The notes: generated by a model not told the origin, from the sequence alone. A DNA stretch of 49,592 nt from Acidimicrobiaceae bacterium (GCA_027306605.1 DAHUZK010000066.1:1-49592); one strand, 5' to 3'; counted from the stretch's first letter, positions 10,826 through 19,442 are shown. Translations and numbers: made by a program.

Positions 10826-11988
10826 GCCAGTTCGTCCCACAAGGCGGTATGGGCGCGGGCCGCCTCCTTCCACGTGCGGGCACGAGCGTACGCCTGGCCG
10901 CGCCTCGTGAGGTCGGCCCGCAACCCGTCCTCGGTGAGCACTTCGCTCAGGCCGGCTGCGATGTCGTCGAGGTCGAGCGGGTCGACGAGGCGGGCGACGG
11001 GGACGCCGGGGGCGCCGAGGTCGTCGACACTGGGGACCCGTCGAGCCACGACCGACGGTGTGCCGACACGCATGGCCTCGAGCGGTGGCAGCCCGTATCC
11101 CTCGGCCAGTGGCACGTAGGCGAACGCTCGGGCCCGCCGGTAGAGGCCGGCCAGCACCGGAGCCGCCACCGCGCCGGCGAAGACGACACCGTCACCGCGG
11201 GCCGGCGAGGCGGGCCGCGGGCCCCACCCACTCGGGCCCACCACCACGAGGGACCACGGTTCGGGGAAGCCGGCGCGGGCGCGGTCCCAGGCGGCGACCA
11301 GCCGGTCGAGGTTCTTGCGGGGTTCGAGCGTCCCGACCGTCAGGAGGAAGTCCCCGTGGACGCCCAGACGGCGCAGCAGCACATCGGTCGCAGCGGGATC
11401 GGGCGGCGGCAGATGGTCGGCGCCACTCGTGACGACCCGCACCCGGAGCGGTTCGATGCCGGCCGAGGCCAGGTCGGCCGCAACGAGTTGCGACGGCACC
11501 ACCACGGCGGCGGCCCAGTCCCTGGCGCGCGCCAGCGCGGCCTCGTGCCAGTGCCGACCGCGCCGGGTCGTGGTCTCCGGATGACGCCGCCACGCCAGGT
11601 CGTGCACCGTGACGACCACCGGGACCCGACGGGAACCGGTTCGACGCGTGCGGGGCGCGCCGGGGGACACCGAGTGCACGACGTCGAACCCCGCCGGCGC
11701 CATCACCACACCGTGGTCCCAAGCCCGCGTCAGGAGTCTGGCGGGCAGGGCCGACGTCCGCAGGGGAACACCGAGCGTGGCCAACGGGTCCTGCCCCCCA
11801 GAGGGTGGGCGGCTGGCGTAGAGCGTCACGTCCCGTCCCACGCCATCGGCGGCGAGCTGGGCCAGACCGGTCAGCAATCCCCGGGCGTGGGTCCCGATCC
11901 CCCCCGGCACCCGGCGTCGGAGCTGCTCGGCCACGACGAGGACGGCAGGGCCGCCCACGCTCACCGCTCCGCTCCGCTCATCGCTCAC
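10822..11988 (-). CDS. GT4 family glycosyltransferase
   Basis: A 388-aa GT4 enzyme, the middle of three in a row. The N-terminal domain shows the Gly loop VPGGIGTHARGL. The C-terminal domain begins at LTVGTLEPRKNL and holds the donor motif PLAEGYGLPPLEAMR (E-x7-E). The start is uncertain. GTG 11988 overlaps the preceding gene by 11 bp and precedes SDERSGAVSVGG. A GTG at 11964 has a GGAG-type sequence upstream and would remove eight residues. The frame is open further upstream to 12174, but that part is the shadow of the neighbour. Likely role: chain extension of the same polysaccharide as its two neighbours. Confidence 0.9.
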   Translation of the reverse strand: MSDERSGAVSVGGPAVLVVAEQLRRRVPGGIGTHARGLLTGLAQLAADGVGRDVTLYASRPPSGGQDPLATLGVPLRTSALPARLLTRAWDHGVVMAPAGFDVVHSVSPGAPRTRRTGSRRVPVVVTVHDLAWRRHPETTTRRGRHWHEAALARARDWAAAVVVPSQLVAADLASAGIEPLRVRVVTSGADHLPPPDPAATDVLLRRLGVHGDFLLTVGTLEPRKNLDRLVAAWDRARAGFPEPWSLVVVGPSGWGPRPASPARGDGVVFAGAVAAPVLAGLYRRARAFAYVPLAEGYGLPPLEAMRVGTPSVVARRVPSVDDLGAPGVPVARLVDPLDLDDIAAGLSEVLTEDGLRADLTRRGQAYARARTWKEAARAHTALWDELA

Positions 11989-13108
11989 CCCGCCCTGCCG
12001 CGTCGCGATAGAGGACTTCGAGCTCCTCCGCGCATCGTTCCCACGAGAACGCCGCGGACCGGGCGACGCCGGCGACGGCGAGCTGCTGCCGCAACGAGTC
12101 GTCGCCCAGACATCGGTCGAGGGCGCCGGCCAAGGCATCGTCGTCGCGTGGTTCGACCAACAACGCCCCGTCACCGAGGATCTCCGGCAGCGAGCCGGCC
12201 CGTGTCGCCACCACGGGAACGCCGGCGCGCATGGCCTGGAGCGGCGGGAAGCCGAACCCCTCGTAGAGCGACGGATAGACCAGTACGGTGGCTCGCCGCA
12301 ACAACGCCGAGAGGTCCGGGTCCTCCAGCCAACCGGTCCGCACGATGCGGCCCCGCGCCGGCGACGCGTCGATGGCGGCGGTCAAGGCGTCCTCGCCCCA
12401 GCCGGGCGGTCCCGCCAGGACCAGCGCGGTGTCGGACTGTCGGGCGGCGACGGCGCCGAAGGCCTTCACCAAACCGGGCAGGTCCTTGCGGGGCTCGGCC
12501 GTACCGATGGCCAGGCAGTACCGGCCCACGCGGTCCGGCAGCAGGCGGCGCAGCGCGTCCGACGCCCGCTCCGTCGTGAGCACCGGCAGATCGGGGATGC
12601 CCGGGTTGACCACACGCACCCGGGCCGGGTCGGCGTCGAAGGCGTCAAGGACCTCGGTGGCCACGAAGGAAGAATCGGCGTGGATCCATGCGCCGCGCCC
12701 GAGCGCCCGGCGGATCAGCCCCGGGTAGGCGAGTGTGGCGGGATCGCACAGCTCGGGGTGGTGCAGGGGGGTCAGATCGTGCACCGAGACGACGGCCGCC
12801 GCGCTCCGGGTGGGGGGGACGACGAAGTTGGTGCCGTGCACCACGTCGGTGGGCCCGATGAACCACTCCACCGGCGGACGGTCGAGCCGTGCCCACAGCG
12901 CGTGCAGAGGACGTGCCGGCATGGCCCGCTGGCGGTCCTCGACGCCGGCCGGCAGGCGCTCGGCGAGCTGGTGCCGCCGGCGCCAGCTGACGGCGAAGGC
13001 GCAGACCTCGAGGTCCGGGCGCGCGGCCAACGCCCCCAGGGTGCCCTGGCAGAAGACGCCCACGCCGGTCCGGTGAGGGCCGAGCAGGGGCGTGGCATCG
13101 AGCGCCAC
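11978..13108 (-). CDS. GT4 family glycosyltransferase
   Basis: A 376-aa GT-B enzyme starting at GTG (VALDATPLLG) with the acceptor-loop motif HRTGVGVF. HGTNFVVPP and SVHDLTPLHHPE are typical of the mannosyltransferase/WbpX-like branch. LAIGTAEPRKDL and SLYEGFGFPPLQAMR form the donor site, with E-x7-Q in place of E-x7-E. That substitution (Gln for the second Glu) is visible in the sequence and occurs in some members of the family. It lies 44 bp downstream of the SDR gene on the same strand and overlaps the next GT4 gene, so it belongs to the operon that starts near 15650. Confidence 0.9.
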   Translation of the reverse strand: MALDATPLLGPHRTGVGVFCQGTLGALAARPDLEVCAFAVSWRRRHQLAERLPAGVEDRQRAMPARPLHALWARLDRPPVEWFIGPTDVVHGTNFVVPPTRSAAAVVSVHDLTPLHHPELCDPATLAYPGLIRRALGRGAWIHADSSFVATEVLDAFDADPARVRVVNPGIPDLPVLTTERASDALRRLLPDRVGRYCLAIGTAEPRKDLPGLVKAFGAVAARQSDTALVLAGPPGWGEDALTAAIDASPARGRIVRTGWLEDPDLSALLRRATVLVYPSLYEGFGFPPLQAMRAGVPVVATRAGSLPEILGDGALLVEPRDDDALAGALDRCLGDDSLRQQLAVAGVARSAAFSWERCAEELEVLYRDAAGRGER

Positions 13109-13152
13109 GCGCAGACGCGTCCGGTGCGACGCCGTGGACGTGCCGTGGGCGC

Positions 13153-13980
13153 TCAGGTCGTGATCGCTCCGTCGATGGAGAGGATGGCGCCGCTCACGTA
13201 GTCAGCCTCGTGCGATCCGAGATAGGCGAAGGCTCCTGCGATCTCGTGGGGGAAGGCGAACCCGATCGGCGTCATGAGCCGCTCGATCAACTTCATGTCG
13301 GCGTCGTCGGGAGGCCCGAAGTTGTGGATGATCGGCGTGTCGACGCCTCCCGGTGCCACGCCGTTCACACGCACGCCGCGCGCCATGTACTCGACCGCCA
13401 AGGCCTTGGTCAGCATCTTGACGCCGCCCTTGGACGCGCAGTAGGCGGCCGAGTAGGGCTGCCCGATCACGCCTGCCGTCGAGACGGTGTTCACGATGGC
13501 CCCGCCGTGCTCGAGCATGCCGGGCAGGACGGCACGGCACATGAGGAAGGTGCCGGTCAGGTTGACGGCGATGATCTTGTCCCACCCGCGCAACGACTGC
13601 TCGGGCGTGTGGGCGAACCCACCGATGCCGGCGATGTTGCAGAGATTCGTGACGGCCCCCAGCTCGGCCTGGGCCCGCCCCACCGCCGTGGACACCGCCT
13701 GCTCGTCCGTGACGTCGCATCGGACCGCGATGGCGCGGCCCCCCGCATCGGCCGCCTCCCGGTTGATCTCCTCTGCCACCGCCTCGATGGCGTCGAGCGC
13801 CACGTCGAGGCAGGCCACCGCCGCGCCCTCCGCCGCCAGCCGGCGCGCCGTGGCCCGGCCGATACCCGATGCCGCCCCGGTGACCACCGCGACCTGGCCG
13901 TCGTAGCGGCCCGGCGTGATGCCCTGGGGGGCGGTCCCGCGGGTGGGGTCGGATTCCCCGACTCTCGTGGTGGGGCTCAT
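13153..13980 (-). CDS. short-chain dehydrogenase/reductase (FabG-like)
   Basis: A classical SDR of 275 aa that oxidises or reduces a hydroxyl/keto group with NAD(P). The cofactor motif TGAASGIG spans residues about 34-41. The catalytic set is N141, S168, Y181 and K185 (Y-CAS-K). The Rossmann fold is preceded by an extra charged N-terminal tail of about 25 residues. The ATG overlaps the stop of the acyl-CoA ligase by 4 bp (13977-13980), so the two are coupled and may act on the same acyl or alcohol substrate. Downstream are glycosyltransferases. The substrate cannot be read from the sequence. Confidence 0.92.
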   Translation of the reverse strand: MSPTTRVGESDPTRGTAPQGITPGRYDGQVAVVTGAASGIGRATARRLAAEGAAVACLDVALDAIEAVAEEINREAADAGGRAIAVRCDVTDEQAVSTAVGRAQAELGAVTNLCNIAGIGGFAHTPEQSLRGWDKIIAVNLTGTFLMCRAVLPGMLEHGGAIVNTVSTAGVIGQPYSAAYCASKGGVKMLTKALAVEYMARGVRVNGVAPGGVDTPIIHNFGPPDDADMKLIERLMTPIGFAFPHEIAGAFAYLGSHEADYVSGAILSIDGAITT

Positions 13981-15650
13981 GCACGCTCCTTGTCGTCCGC
14001 GGCTCCGGTCGGGCCGGCTCCGGTCGGGCCACTGCCTAGCACCCCGGGGGGCGCGCCACGATCCCGCTCCAGCCGGGCACGGCGTTCGGCCGCCCCTCGC
14101 CCGGCCAGCTCCCCCAGGCGGGTGGGGTCGACCTTCATCATCGGGGTCAGGGGGAGCTCGTCCACGACGACCACGGCGTCGGGTGCCTTGTAGTCGGCCA
14201 GTCGGGCGGCACAGTGCCGCCGCAGTCCGGCGACGTCCGGCGGAGCAGCCGGATCGGAGGCCACGACGACGGCGACGCCGATCTCGCCGAGCACGTCGTC
14301 GGCCGCCCCCACCACCGCCGCCCGCGCCACGGCGGGATGCGCCACGAGAACCTCCTCGACCTCGGCGGGGTAGACGTTGTAGCCACCCCGGATGTAGCGC
14401 TCATGGGCCCGGCCCGAGAGCTGGAGATTGCCCTCGGCGGTGAGGTGCCCGAAGTCACCGGTGGTCAACCAGCCCTCGTGGTCCAGCACGGCCGACGTCG
14501 CCGCCGCGTCGAGGAGCTGGGCGACGGATCGCCCCCTTCCCGGGCCGTGGCCCCAGTAGCCGCGCATGACGGCCGCCGACCGCAGCCGCACACGGCCGAC
14601 CGAACCCGCGGTCACCTCGGACCCGGCGTCGTCGACGATCGAGAGCTCGACACCGGCCACCGGCCGGCCGACCGTTGTCGCCACCTCCTCGTCGCTCGAC
14701 GACAGCGTGGTCCCCGTCCCGAGGGACGCCTCGGTCGAGGTGTAGCGGACGACCACCGGGACGCCCAGCCGGCGCCTCACCTCGGCCACCGTCGAGGCCG
14801 CCATGCGGGCCGCCCCGGTTCCGGCGACGCGCAGTGCACCGAGGTCGGCACGGTCGAGCTCGTTGCTCGCCAGCATGAGCGCCCACTGCGTCGGGACACC
14901 CTGGGCGACGGTGACGCGCTCCGCCTCCATGACGCGGATGGCCTCGTCGGCCCGCCAGGGGGTGGGGGTGATGATGGTGGTGACGCCGTTGGCGACCTCG
15001 TCCCATGCCCGCGTCATGTATCCCACGTGCGCGAACGGCAACGGCGAGAGCCGCCGGTCCCCCGGTCGGCTCAGGACGTCCGTGCCACGGGCGACGGCAG
15101 CGAGGTTGGCGTGGTCGAAGAGCGCACCCTTGGGCTGCCCGGTGGTCCCGCTCGTCCAGACGACCGCCACCGGGTCGTGCGGCGTCAGGTCCGGCCAGGA
15201 GGCCGGCGGCGCACCCGACCACGACGCCCGCACCTCGTCCCGGGATACGACCGGCACCGACCTGGACGGGGGAGGCGGCGCGACTTCGGGATCGCACACG
15301 AGCAGCACGGGCACGGCACGCTCGACGATGGATCCGACCTCGGCCGCGCCCATGCGCGGGTTGATCCCCGAGGTGATGGCGCCGAGGCGGAGCGCCGCGG
15401 CATAGAGGACGGCGTAGTCGATGGACGAGGGCAGCAACACGCAGACGACGTCGCCTTTGGCGACGCCCCGCCCGGCCAGGTAGCCGGCGACCCCGTCGGC
15501 GGCGCGGTCCCACTCGGCGAAGGTGATGGCCCGCCGGCGCCCCTGCTGCCCTGGTTCGACGTACGCCTCGACGTCGGCGTTTCGACGCGCGGCGTCCCGC
15601 ATGGCGGCGACGACGGTGGGGTGCCGGTCCACGGGGATGCGTGCTGTCAT
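13977..15650 (-). CDS. acyl-CoA synthetase / AMP-dependent ligase (class I adenylate-forming)
   Basis: A 557-aa ANL-superfamily enzyme that activates a carboxylic acid as acyl-AMP and then acyl-CoA. The P-loop WTSGTTGQPKG, the adenine-binding YTSTEAS, the hinge TGDFGHL and the GYNVYPAEVEE motif are all present. The C-terminal catalytic Lys sits in LTPMMKVDP. The last about 40 residues are an extra Arg- then Gly/Pro-rich tail. It is the first gene of a six-gene minus operon (ligase, SDR, three GT4, RMD). A TACCAT -10 box (15663-15668, minus) lies 12 nt before the ATG. Whether it feeds a lipid anchor, an acyl decoration or an unrelated catabolic step is unknown. Confidence 0.92.
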   Translation of the reverse strand: MTARIPVDRHPTVVAAMRDAARRNADVEAYVEPGQQGRRRAITFAEWDRAADGVAGYLAGRGVAKGDVVCVLLPSSIDYAVLYAAALRLGAITSGINPRMGAAEVGSIVERAVPVLLVCDPEVAPPPPSRSVPVVSRDEVRASWSGAPPASWPDLTPHDPVAVVWTSGTTGQPKGALFDHANLAAVARGTDVLSRPGDRRLSPLPFAHVGYMTRAWDEVANGVTTIITPTPWRADEAIRVMEAERVTVAQGVPTQWALMLASNELDRADLGALRVAGTGAARMAASTVAEVRRRLGVPVVVRYTSTEASLGTGTTLSSSDEEVATTVGRPVAGVELSIVDDAGSEVTAGSVGRVRLRSAAVMRGYWGHGPGRGRSVAQLLDAAATSAVLDHEGWLTTGDFGHLTAEGNLQLSGRAHERYIRGGYNVYPAEVEEVLVAHPAVARAAVVGAADDVLGEIGVAVVVASDPAAPPDVAGLRRHCAARLADYKAPDAVVVVDELPLTPMMKVDPTRLGELAGRGAAERRARLERDRGAPPGVLGSGPTGAGPTGAADDKERA

Positions 15651-15662
15651 GGCGGGCGGCCG

Positions 15663-15668
15663 ATGGTA
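15663..15668 (-). promoter_or_regulatory. putative -10 element (TACCAT) of the ligase-to-rmd operon
   Basis: TACCAT on the minus strand, 12 nt before ATG 15650, in the 68-bp gap shared with the divergent cofD promoter. No clear -35. Confidence 0.35.
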
Positions 15669-15706
15669 CCAGGGGGTTCCGAGCCGGACGCCTGCCCCGG
15701 CGCTCC

Positions 15707-15712
15707 TATGCT
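15707..15712 (+). promoter_or_regulatory. putative -10 element (TATGCT) of cofDE
   Basis: TATGCT ends 6 nt before GTG 15719, placing transcription start at or next to the start codon (leaderless). No convincing -35 is visible. Confidence 0.45.
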
Positions 15713-15718
15713 CGCGGC

Positions 15719-16666
15719 GTGCTGGTGGCCCTGTGCGGCGGCGTCGGGGCCGCCCGGATGCTCTCGGGACTCGTACGCGTCGTTCCGCCCGACACGATCA
15801 CCGCCATCGTGAACGTCGGCGACGACATGGAGATGCACGGGCTGCACATCAGCCCCGACATCGACACGGTCACCTACACCCTGGCCGGCATGGACAACCA
15901 GGAGACCGGATGGGGCGTGGCCGGCGAGACGTGGACGGTGATGGGGGAACTGGCACGCCTCGGCGGCGAGGACTGGTTCCGGCTCGGTGACCGTGACCTG
16001 GCGACGCATCTCTACCGAACCGGCTCCCTCCGTTCCGGCGCGACGCTCAGCGCCGTGACCGACGAGCTGCGCCGGCGCCGCGGCATCGCGGTGAACCTGC
16101 TGCCGGCGACCGACGACCCCGTGCGGACCAGGGTGACGCTGGCCGAGGCCACCGGGCTGGGACCGGCCGGCACCGAGGTCGCCTTCCAGGACTACTTCGT
16201 CAGGCTCCGTCACGAGGTCGCGGTGGCCGGCCTCCGTTTCGACGGCGCCGAGAAGGCGCGCCCCGCCCCCGGCGTCCTCGAGGCGCTGGCCGCAGCCGAC
16301 ACGATCGTGGTCTGCCCGTCGAACCCCTTGGTGTCCATCGGGCCGCTGCTCGCGGTGCCAGGGGTCCGAGACGCGCTGGTCGGCCGTCGTCCCGACGTCG
16401 TCGCCGTCTCGCCCATCGTGGCCGGCGCGGCACTCAAGGGGCCCGCCGACCGGCTCATGGCCGAGCTCGGCACCGAGCCTTCGGTCGTCGGCGTCGCCCG
16501 GCTGTACGCCCCGTGGGTGGGCACGCTGGTGATCGACGAGGCGGACGCCGGCCACGCCATGTCGGTGGAGGCGGAAGGGCCGCGCTGCATCGTGGCGCCC
16601 ACCGTCATGGGGACACCCGACGCGGCAGCTGCCCTGGCCGGCACGGTGATCGATGCCCGGGGCTGA
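15719..16666 (+). CDS. cofD: 2-phospho-L-lactate transferase CofD/FbiA (coenzyme F420 biosynthesis)
   Basis: CofD/FbiA transfers the phospholactyl (or phosphoenolpyruvyl) moiety onto the deazaflavin Fo, giving F420-0 or its dehydro form. The product is 315 aa from GTG 15719. It has the N-terminal GGVGAARM nucleotide-binding loop, NVGDDMEMHGLHISPDIDT for the Fo/metal site, and CPSNPLVSIGP and SPIVAGAALKGPADR towards the C-terminus, all diagnostic for CofD. GTG 15719 places the first strand immediately before the Gly loop and fits the leaderless -10; a longer open frame back to 15641 lacks homologous sequence. It overlaps cofE by 14 bp, so the two are co-translated. Confidence 0.95.
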   Translation: MLVALCGGVGAARMLSGLVRVVPPDTITAIVNVGDDMEMHGLHISPDIDTVTYTLAGMDNQETGWGVAGETWTVMGELARLGGEDWFRLGDRDLATHLYRTGSLRSGATLSAVTDELRRRRGIAVNLLPATDDPVRTRVTLAEATGLGPAGTEVAFQDYFVRLRHEVAVAGLRFDGAEKARPAPGVLEALAAADTIVVCPSNPLVSIGPLLAVPGVRDALVGRRPDVVAVSPIVAGAALKGPADRLMAELGTEPSVVGVARLYAPWVGTLVIDEADAGHAMSVEAEGPRCIVAPTVMGTPDAAAALAGTVIDARG

Positions 16667-17384
16667 AGGCCTCCGGGTCATCCCGGTCACCGGCATGGGC
16701 GAGGTGGCGCCGGGCGCCGACCTGGCGCGCCTGATCGCCGACGCGCTGGCGCCGGTGAAACCCGACGGCCCGGCGGTCCAAGGCGGGGACGTGTTGGTCG
16801 TGACCCAGAAGGTCGTCTCGAAGGCGGAAGGCCGACTCGTGCCGGTCGACGATTCGGACCCCGAGGCCAAGCTCGCCCTCGTCGCGCGGGAGTCGAGGCG
16901 GATCCTGCGCCGTCGTGGCGAGCTCGTGATCACCGAGACGCGACACGGGTTCGTCTGCGCCAATGCCGGCGTCGACCTGTCGAACGTCGCCGACGGCACG
17001 GCCGCGTTGCTGCCCGAGGACCCGGACCGTTCGGCCCGACGCATCCGAGCCGGCCTGCACCATCTGCTGGGGGTCGAGCCGGCGGTGATCGTCTCCGACA
17101 CCTTCGGGCGGACGTGGCGCCGCGGGGTGACCGACGTGGCGATCGGCTGTGCCGGCGTGGCGGCGGTCGTCGACCTCAAAGGCACGTCCGACGCCAACGG
17201 CCGCGAGCTGGTGGCGACCGAGGTCTGTGTCGCCGACGAGATCGCCGCCGCGGCCGAGCTCGTCATGGGCAAGGACCGCGCCATCCCCGTGGCCGTGGTG
17301 CGCGGGATCCCGCCGGCATGGCTGCGTGCCGCATCGGTGCGGGCCGAGATCGTCCGCCCTCCCGACGAGGACCTGTTTCGCTGA
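16653..17384 (+). CDS. cofE: coenzyme F420:L-glutamate ligase CofE (stand-alone)
   Basis: CofE adds the gamma-glutamyl tail to F420-0 using GTP. The product is 243 aa. Family motifs are present: VVTQKVVSKAEGR, ETRHGFVCANAGVD and VSDTFGRTWRRGVTDVAIGCAG (substrate and metal binding). The length equals the archaeal-type stand-alone enzyme. Mycobacterial FbiB is about twice as long, with a C-terminal FMN nitroreductase-like domain that reduces dehydro-F420; that domain is absent here. It overlaps cofD by 14 bp and ends 8 bp before the convergent epimerase gene. A separate dehydro-F420 reductase would have to be encoded elsewhere. Confidence 0.94.
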   Translation: MPGAEGLRVIPVTGMGEVAPGADLARLIADALAPVKPDGPAVQGGDVLVVTQKVVSKAEGRLVPVDDSDPEAKLALVARESRRILRRRGELVITETRHGFVCANAGVDLSNVADGTAALLPEDPDRSARRIRAGLHHLLGVEPAVIVSDTFGRTWRRGVTDVAIGCAGVAAVVDLKGTSDANGRELVATEVCVADEIAAAAELVMGKDRAIPVAVVRGIPPAWLRAASVRAEIVRPPDEDLFR

Positions 17385-17392
17385 CGCGACCT

Positions 17393-18343
17393 TCAGCCCT
17401 GGCGCGCGCCGGCGAACTCGAGAACGGCCCGAACCCCGTCCGCCAGATCGGTCCACGGCCGCCAGCCCAGCTGGATGGCGGCCCGCTCGATGTCGAGGCA
17501 CGACCGCACGGGTTCCCCCTCCCGGGCCGGTGCAGACACCCGCTGGGGCCTGATGCCACACTGTCCGGCCATCGTCTCGAGTAGCTCGTTGAGGGTTGTC
17601 TCCCTTCCCGTGCCGATGTTGCACACCAAACCCCCACCCCGGCTGGCAGCACGTACGAAAGCGTCGACGACATCGTCGATGAAGACGAAATCCCGGGTCT
17701 GCTTCCCGTCGCCGTGCACCGTGACCGGCTGCTGGTCCAGCAAGCGGTCGGCGAAGGCGGCGACGACGGCCGAGCCATCACGCGGGACCTGGCGCGGCCC
17801 GTAGACGCTGGCCAACGCGAGCGCGCTGAACTCGAGGGCGTAGAGCTCTCGGTACACCACGAGGTAGTCCACGACGGCCTTCTTCGAGACGCCGAAGGGC
17901 GAACGCGGCTGTTGGGCGTGCGACTCCCGGATCGGGAGGTCCTCGGGCGCCGGCTCGCCGTAGAGGCTCTCGCCGCTCGCCGCGAACACGAACCGCTCCG
18001 CTCCGGCCTGGCGCGCGCCTTCGAGGACGTTGAGGGAGCCGACAACGTTGACCGTCGCGTCGAAGGCCGGCTGCGCCAAGGAGACGGAGACGTCGGGCTG
18101 TGCCGCCAGGTGGTAGACGACCTGCGGCCGCCGCCGGGCCATCAGTTCGACGATGGCGGGAGCGCTGATGTCGAGATGGTGGATGGTGAGGGCTCGGCCG
18201 GCGCTGGTCCGTGCCTCGGCCAGGTTCGAGAGGGCTCCGGTGGAGAAGTCGTCGACAACGTCGACTTCGTGGCCCTCGACCAGGAGGCGATCGACCAGGT
18301 TGGAGCCGATGAACCCGGCGCCTCCCGTCACCAACGTGCGCAT
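17393..18343 (-). CDS. NAD-dependent sugar epimerase/dehydratase with Tyr-to-Phe active-site change
   Basis: An extended SDR of 316 aa related to UDP-glucose 4-epimerase-like enzymes. It starts MRTLVTGGAGFIGSN (TGGAGFIG, residues 6-13) and has DDFSTG for the adenosine ribose and YHLAAQPDVSVS. The usual catalytic YxxxK is read here as SPFGVSKK: the codon is TTC (Phe) where Tyr is expected, while Lys is kept and the Ser/Thr position reads AASGESLYG. This could abolish classical epimerase chemistry or shift catalysis to another residue. It is the last gene of a three-gene minus operon with the NDP-sugar pyrophosphorylase 9 bp upstream, so a sugar-nucleotide substrate is likely. Confidence 0.88.
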   Translation of the reverse strand: MRTLVTGGAGFIGSNLVDRLLVEGHEVDVVDDFSTGALSNLAEARTSAGRALTIHHLDISAPAIVELMARRRPQVVYHLAAQPDVSVSLAQPAFDATVNVVGSLNVLEGARQAGAERFVFAASGESLYGEPAPEDLPIRESHAQQPRSPFGVSKKAVVDYLVVYRELYALEFSALALASVYGPRQVPRDGSAVVAAFADRLLDQQPVTVHGDGKQTRDFVFIDDVVDAFVRAASRGGGLVCNIGTGRETTLNELLETMAGQCGIRPQRVSAPAREGEPVRSCLDIERAAIQLGWRPWTDLADGVRAVLEFAGARQG

Positions 18344-18352
18344 GTCCCGGGT

Positions 18353-19429
18353 CTAGCCGGAGACGCGCTCGCCGTCGACCAGGGTCCCCGAGGACACCAC
18401 GGCGTCAGCACCGAGGACGGAGACCGGCCGCACGTCGGCTCGCTGGCCCACGATGGAGCGGGGCCCCATCACGGACCCGGCCACCTTGGCGTCCGCTGCC
18501 ACGTGGCAACCGTCCATGAGCACCGAGTCGCTGACCGCGGCACCGGGGGCGACGACGCAGCCACGGCCCAGCACGCACCGCTCGACACGGGCGCCGGCTT
18601 CGATCACACAGCCGGCCAGGAGCACCGACGGCCCCACGACCTCGCCCTCCGCGCGCTGGCCGTCCTCGGCGAGCACCCCGCGGCCACGATCGGTGAGAGA
18701 GGGCGTCACGACCGGGCCCCGCCTGCCGTTCACGTAGTCGAAGTTCGCCTGCAGGTAGGCCGACGGCGTGCCCGTGTCGAGCCAATACCCGTCGTCCGAT
18801 CGGGCGAAGAGCCTGCCGTCGCGCACCATGGCCGGAAAGATCTCCCGTTCGATGGAGACACGACCGCCTTCGGGGATGTGGTCGAGCACCGAGGACTCGA
18901 GGACGTAGGTCCCGGCGTTGATCTGGTTCGTCGGAGCCTCGTCTCGAGGGGGCTTCTCCACGAATGCGGTCACCCTGCCCTCGGGGTCGGTGGGAACGAC
19001 ACCGAAGGCGGACGGGTCATCGACGGGGTGCAACGCGATGGTCCCCTCGGCCTCCCGCTCTCGATGGAAGGCGACGAGCCCGGACAGATCGAGATCCGTC
19101 AGCACGTCACCGTTCACGACGACGAAGGTCTCGTCGATCCCGGCGAACGTCGCGGCGAACCGGACCGCGCCCGCCGTGTCGAGCGGTTCGGGCTCGACGG
19201 CGTAGGTGAGCTCGACGCCGGCGGCCCGGTTCTCCGGGTACGCCTCGACGAAGGCGTCGGGAAGGTACCCGAGGGAGAGCACGGCCTGGTCGATGCCGTG
19301 CGAGGCGAGCTTCACGAGCACGCGCTCGATCATCGGGACACCCACGATGGGCAGCATCTGCTTGGGTGCCGAGAGGGTGAGGGGACGCAGCCTGGTCCCC
19401 TCGCCCCCGACGAGGACGACCGCCTTCAT
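18353..19429 (-). CDS. NDP-sugar pyrophosphorylase (mannose-1-phosphate guanylyltransferase-like)
   Basis: A 358-aa nucleotidyltransferase that makes an NDP-sugar from a sugar-1-phosphate and NTP. The signature GGEGTRLRPLT (residues 8-18) and the PKQMLPIVG lysine motif lie at the N-terminus. VVNGDVLTDLD holds the metal-binding Asp, followed by FVEKP and a sugar-binding NAGTYVLE. Residues about 250-350 form a left-handed beta-helix with hexapeptide-like repeats (for example GPSVLLAGCVIEAGARVE). The build matches actinobacterial ManB/ManC-type GDP-mannose pyrophosphorylases, but glucose- or dTTP-specific relatives cannot be excluded. It starts 13 bp after the upstream membrane-protein stop and is followed after 9 bp by the epimerase. 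Confidence 0.9.
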   Translation of the reverse strand: MKAVVLVGGEGTRLRPLTLSAPKQMLPIVGVPMIERVLVKLASHGIDQAVLSLGYLPDAFVEAYPENRAAGVELTYAVEPEPLDTAGAVRFAATFAGIDETFVVVNGDVLTDLDLSGLVAFHREREAEGTIALHPVDDPSAFGVVPTDPEGRVTAFVEKPPRDEAPTNQINAGTYVLESSVLDHIPEGGRVSIEREIFPAMVRDGRLFARSDDGYWLDTGTPSAYLQANFDYVNGRRGPVVTPSLTDRGRGVLAEDGQRAEGEVVGPSVLLAGCVIEAGARVERCVLGRGCVVAPGAAVSDSVLMDGCHVAADAKVAGSVMGPRSIVGQRADVRPVSVLGADAVVSSGTLVDGERVSG

Positions 19430-19442
19430 CGTCCGGTCGTCG

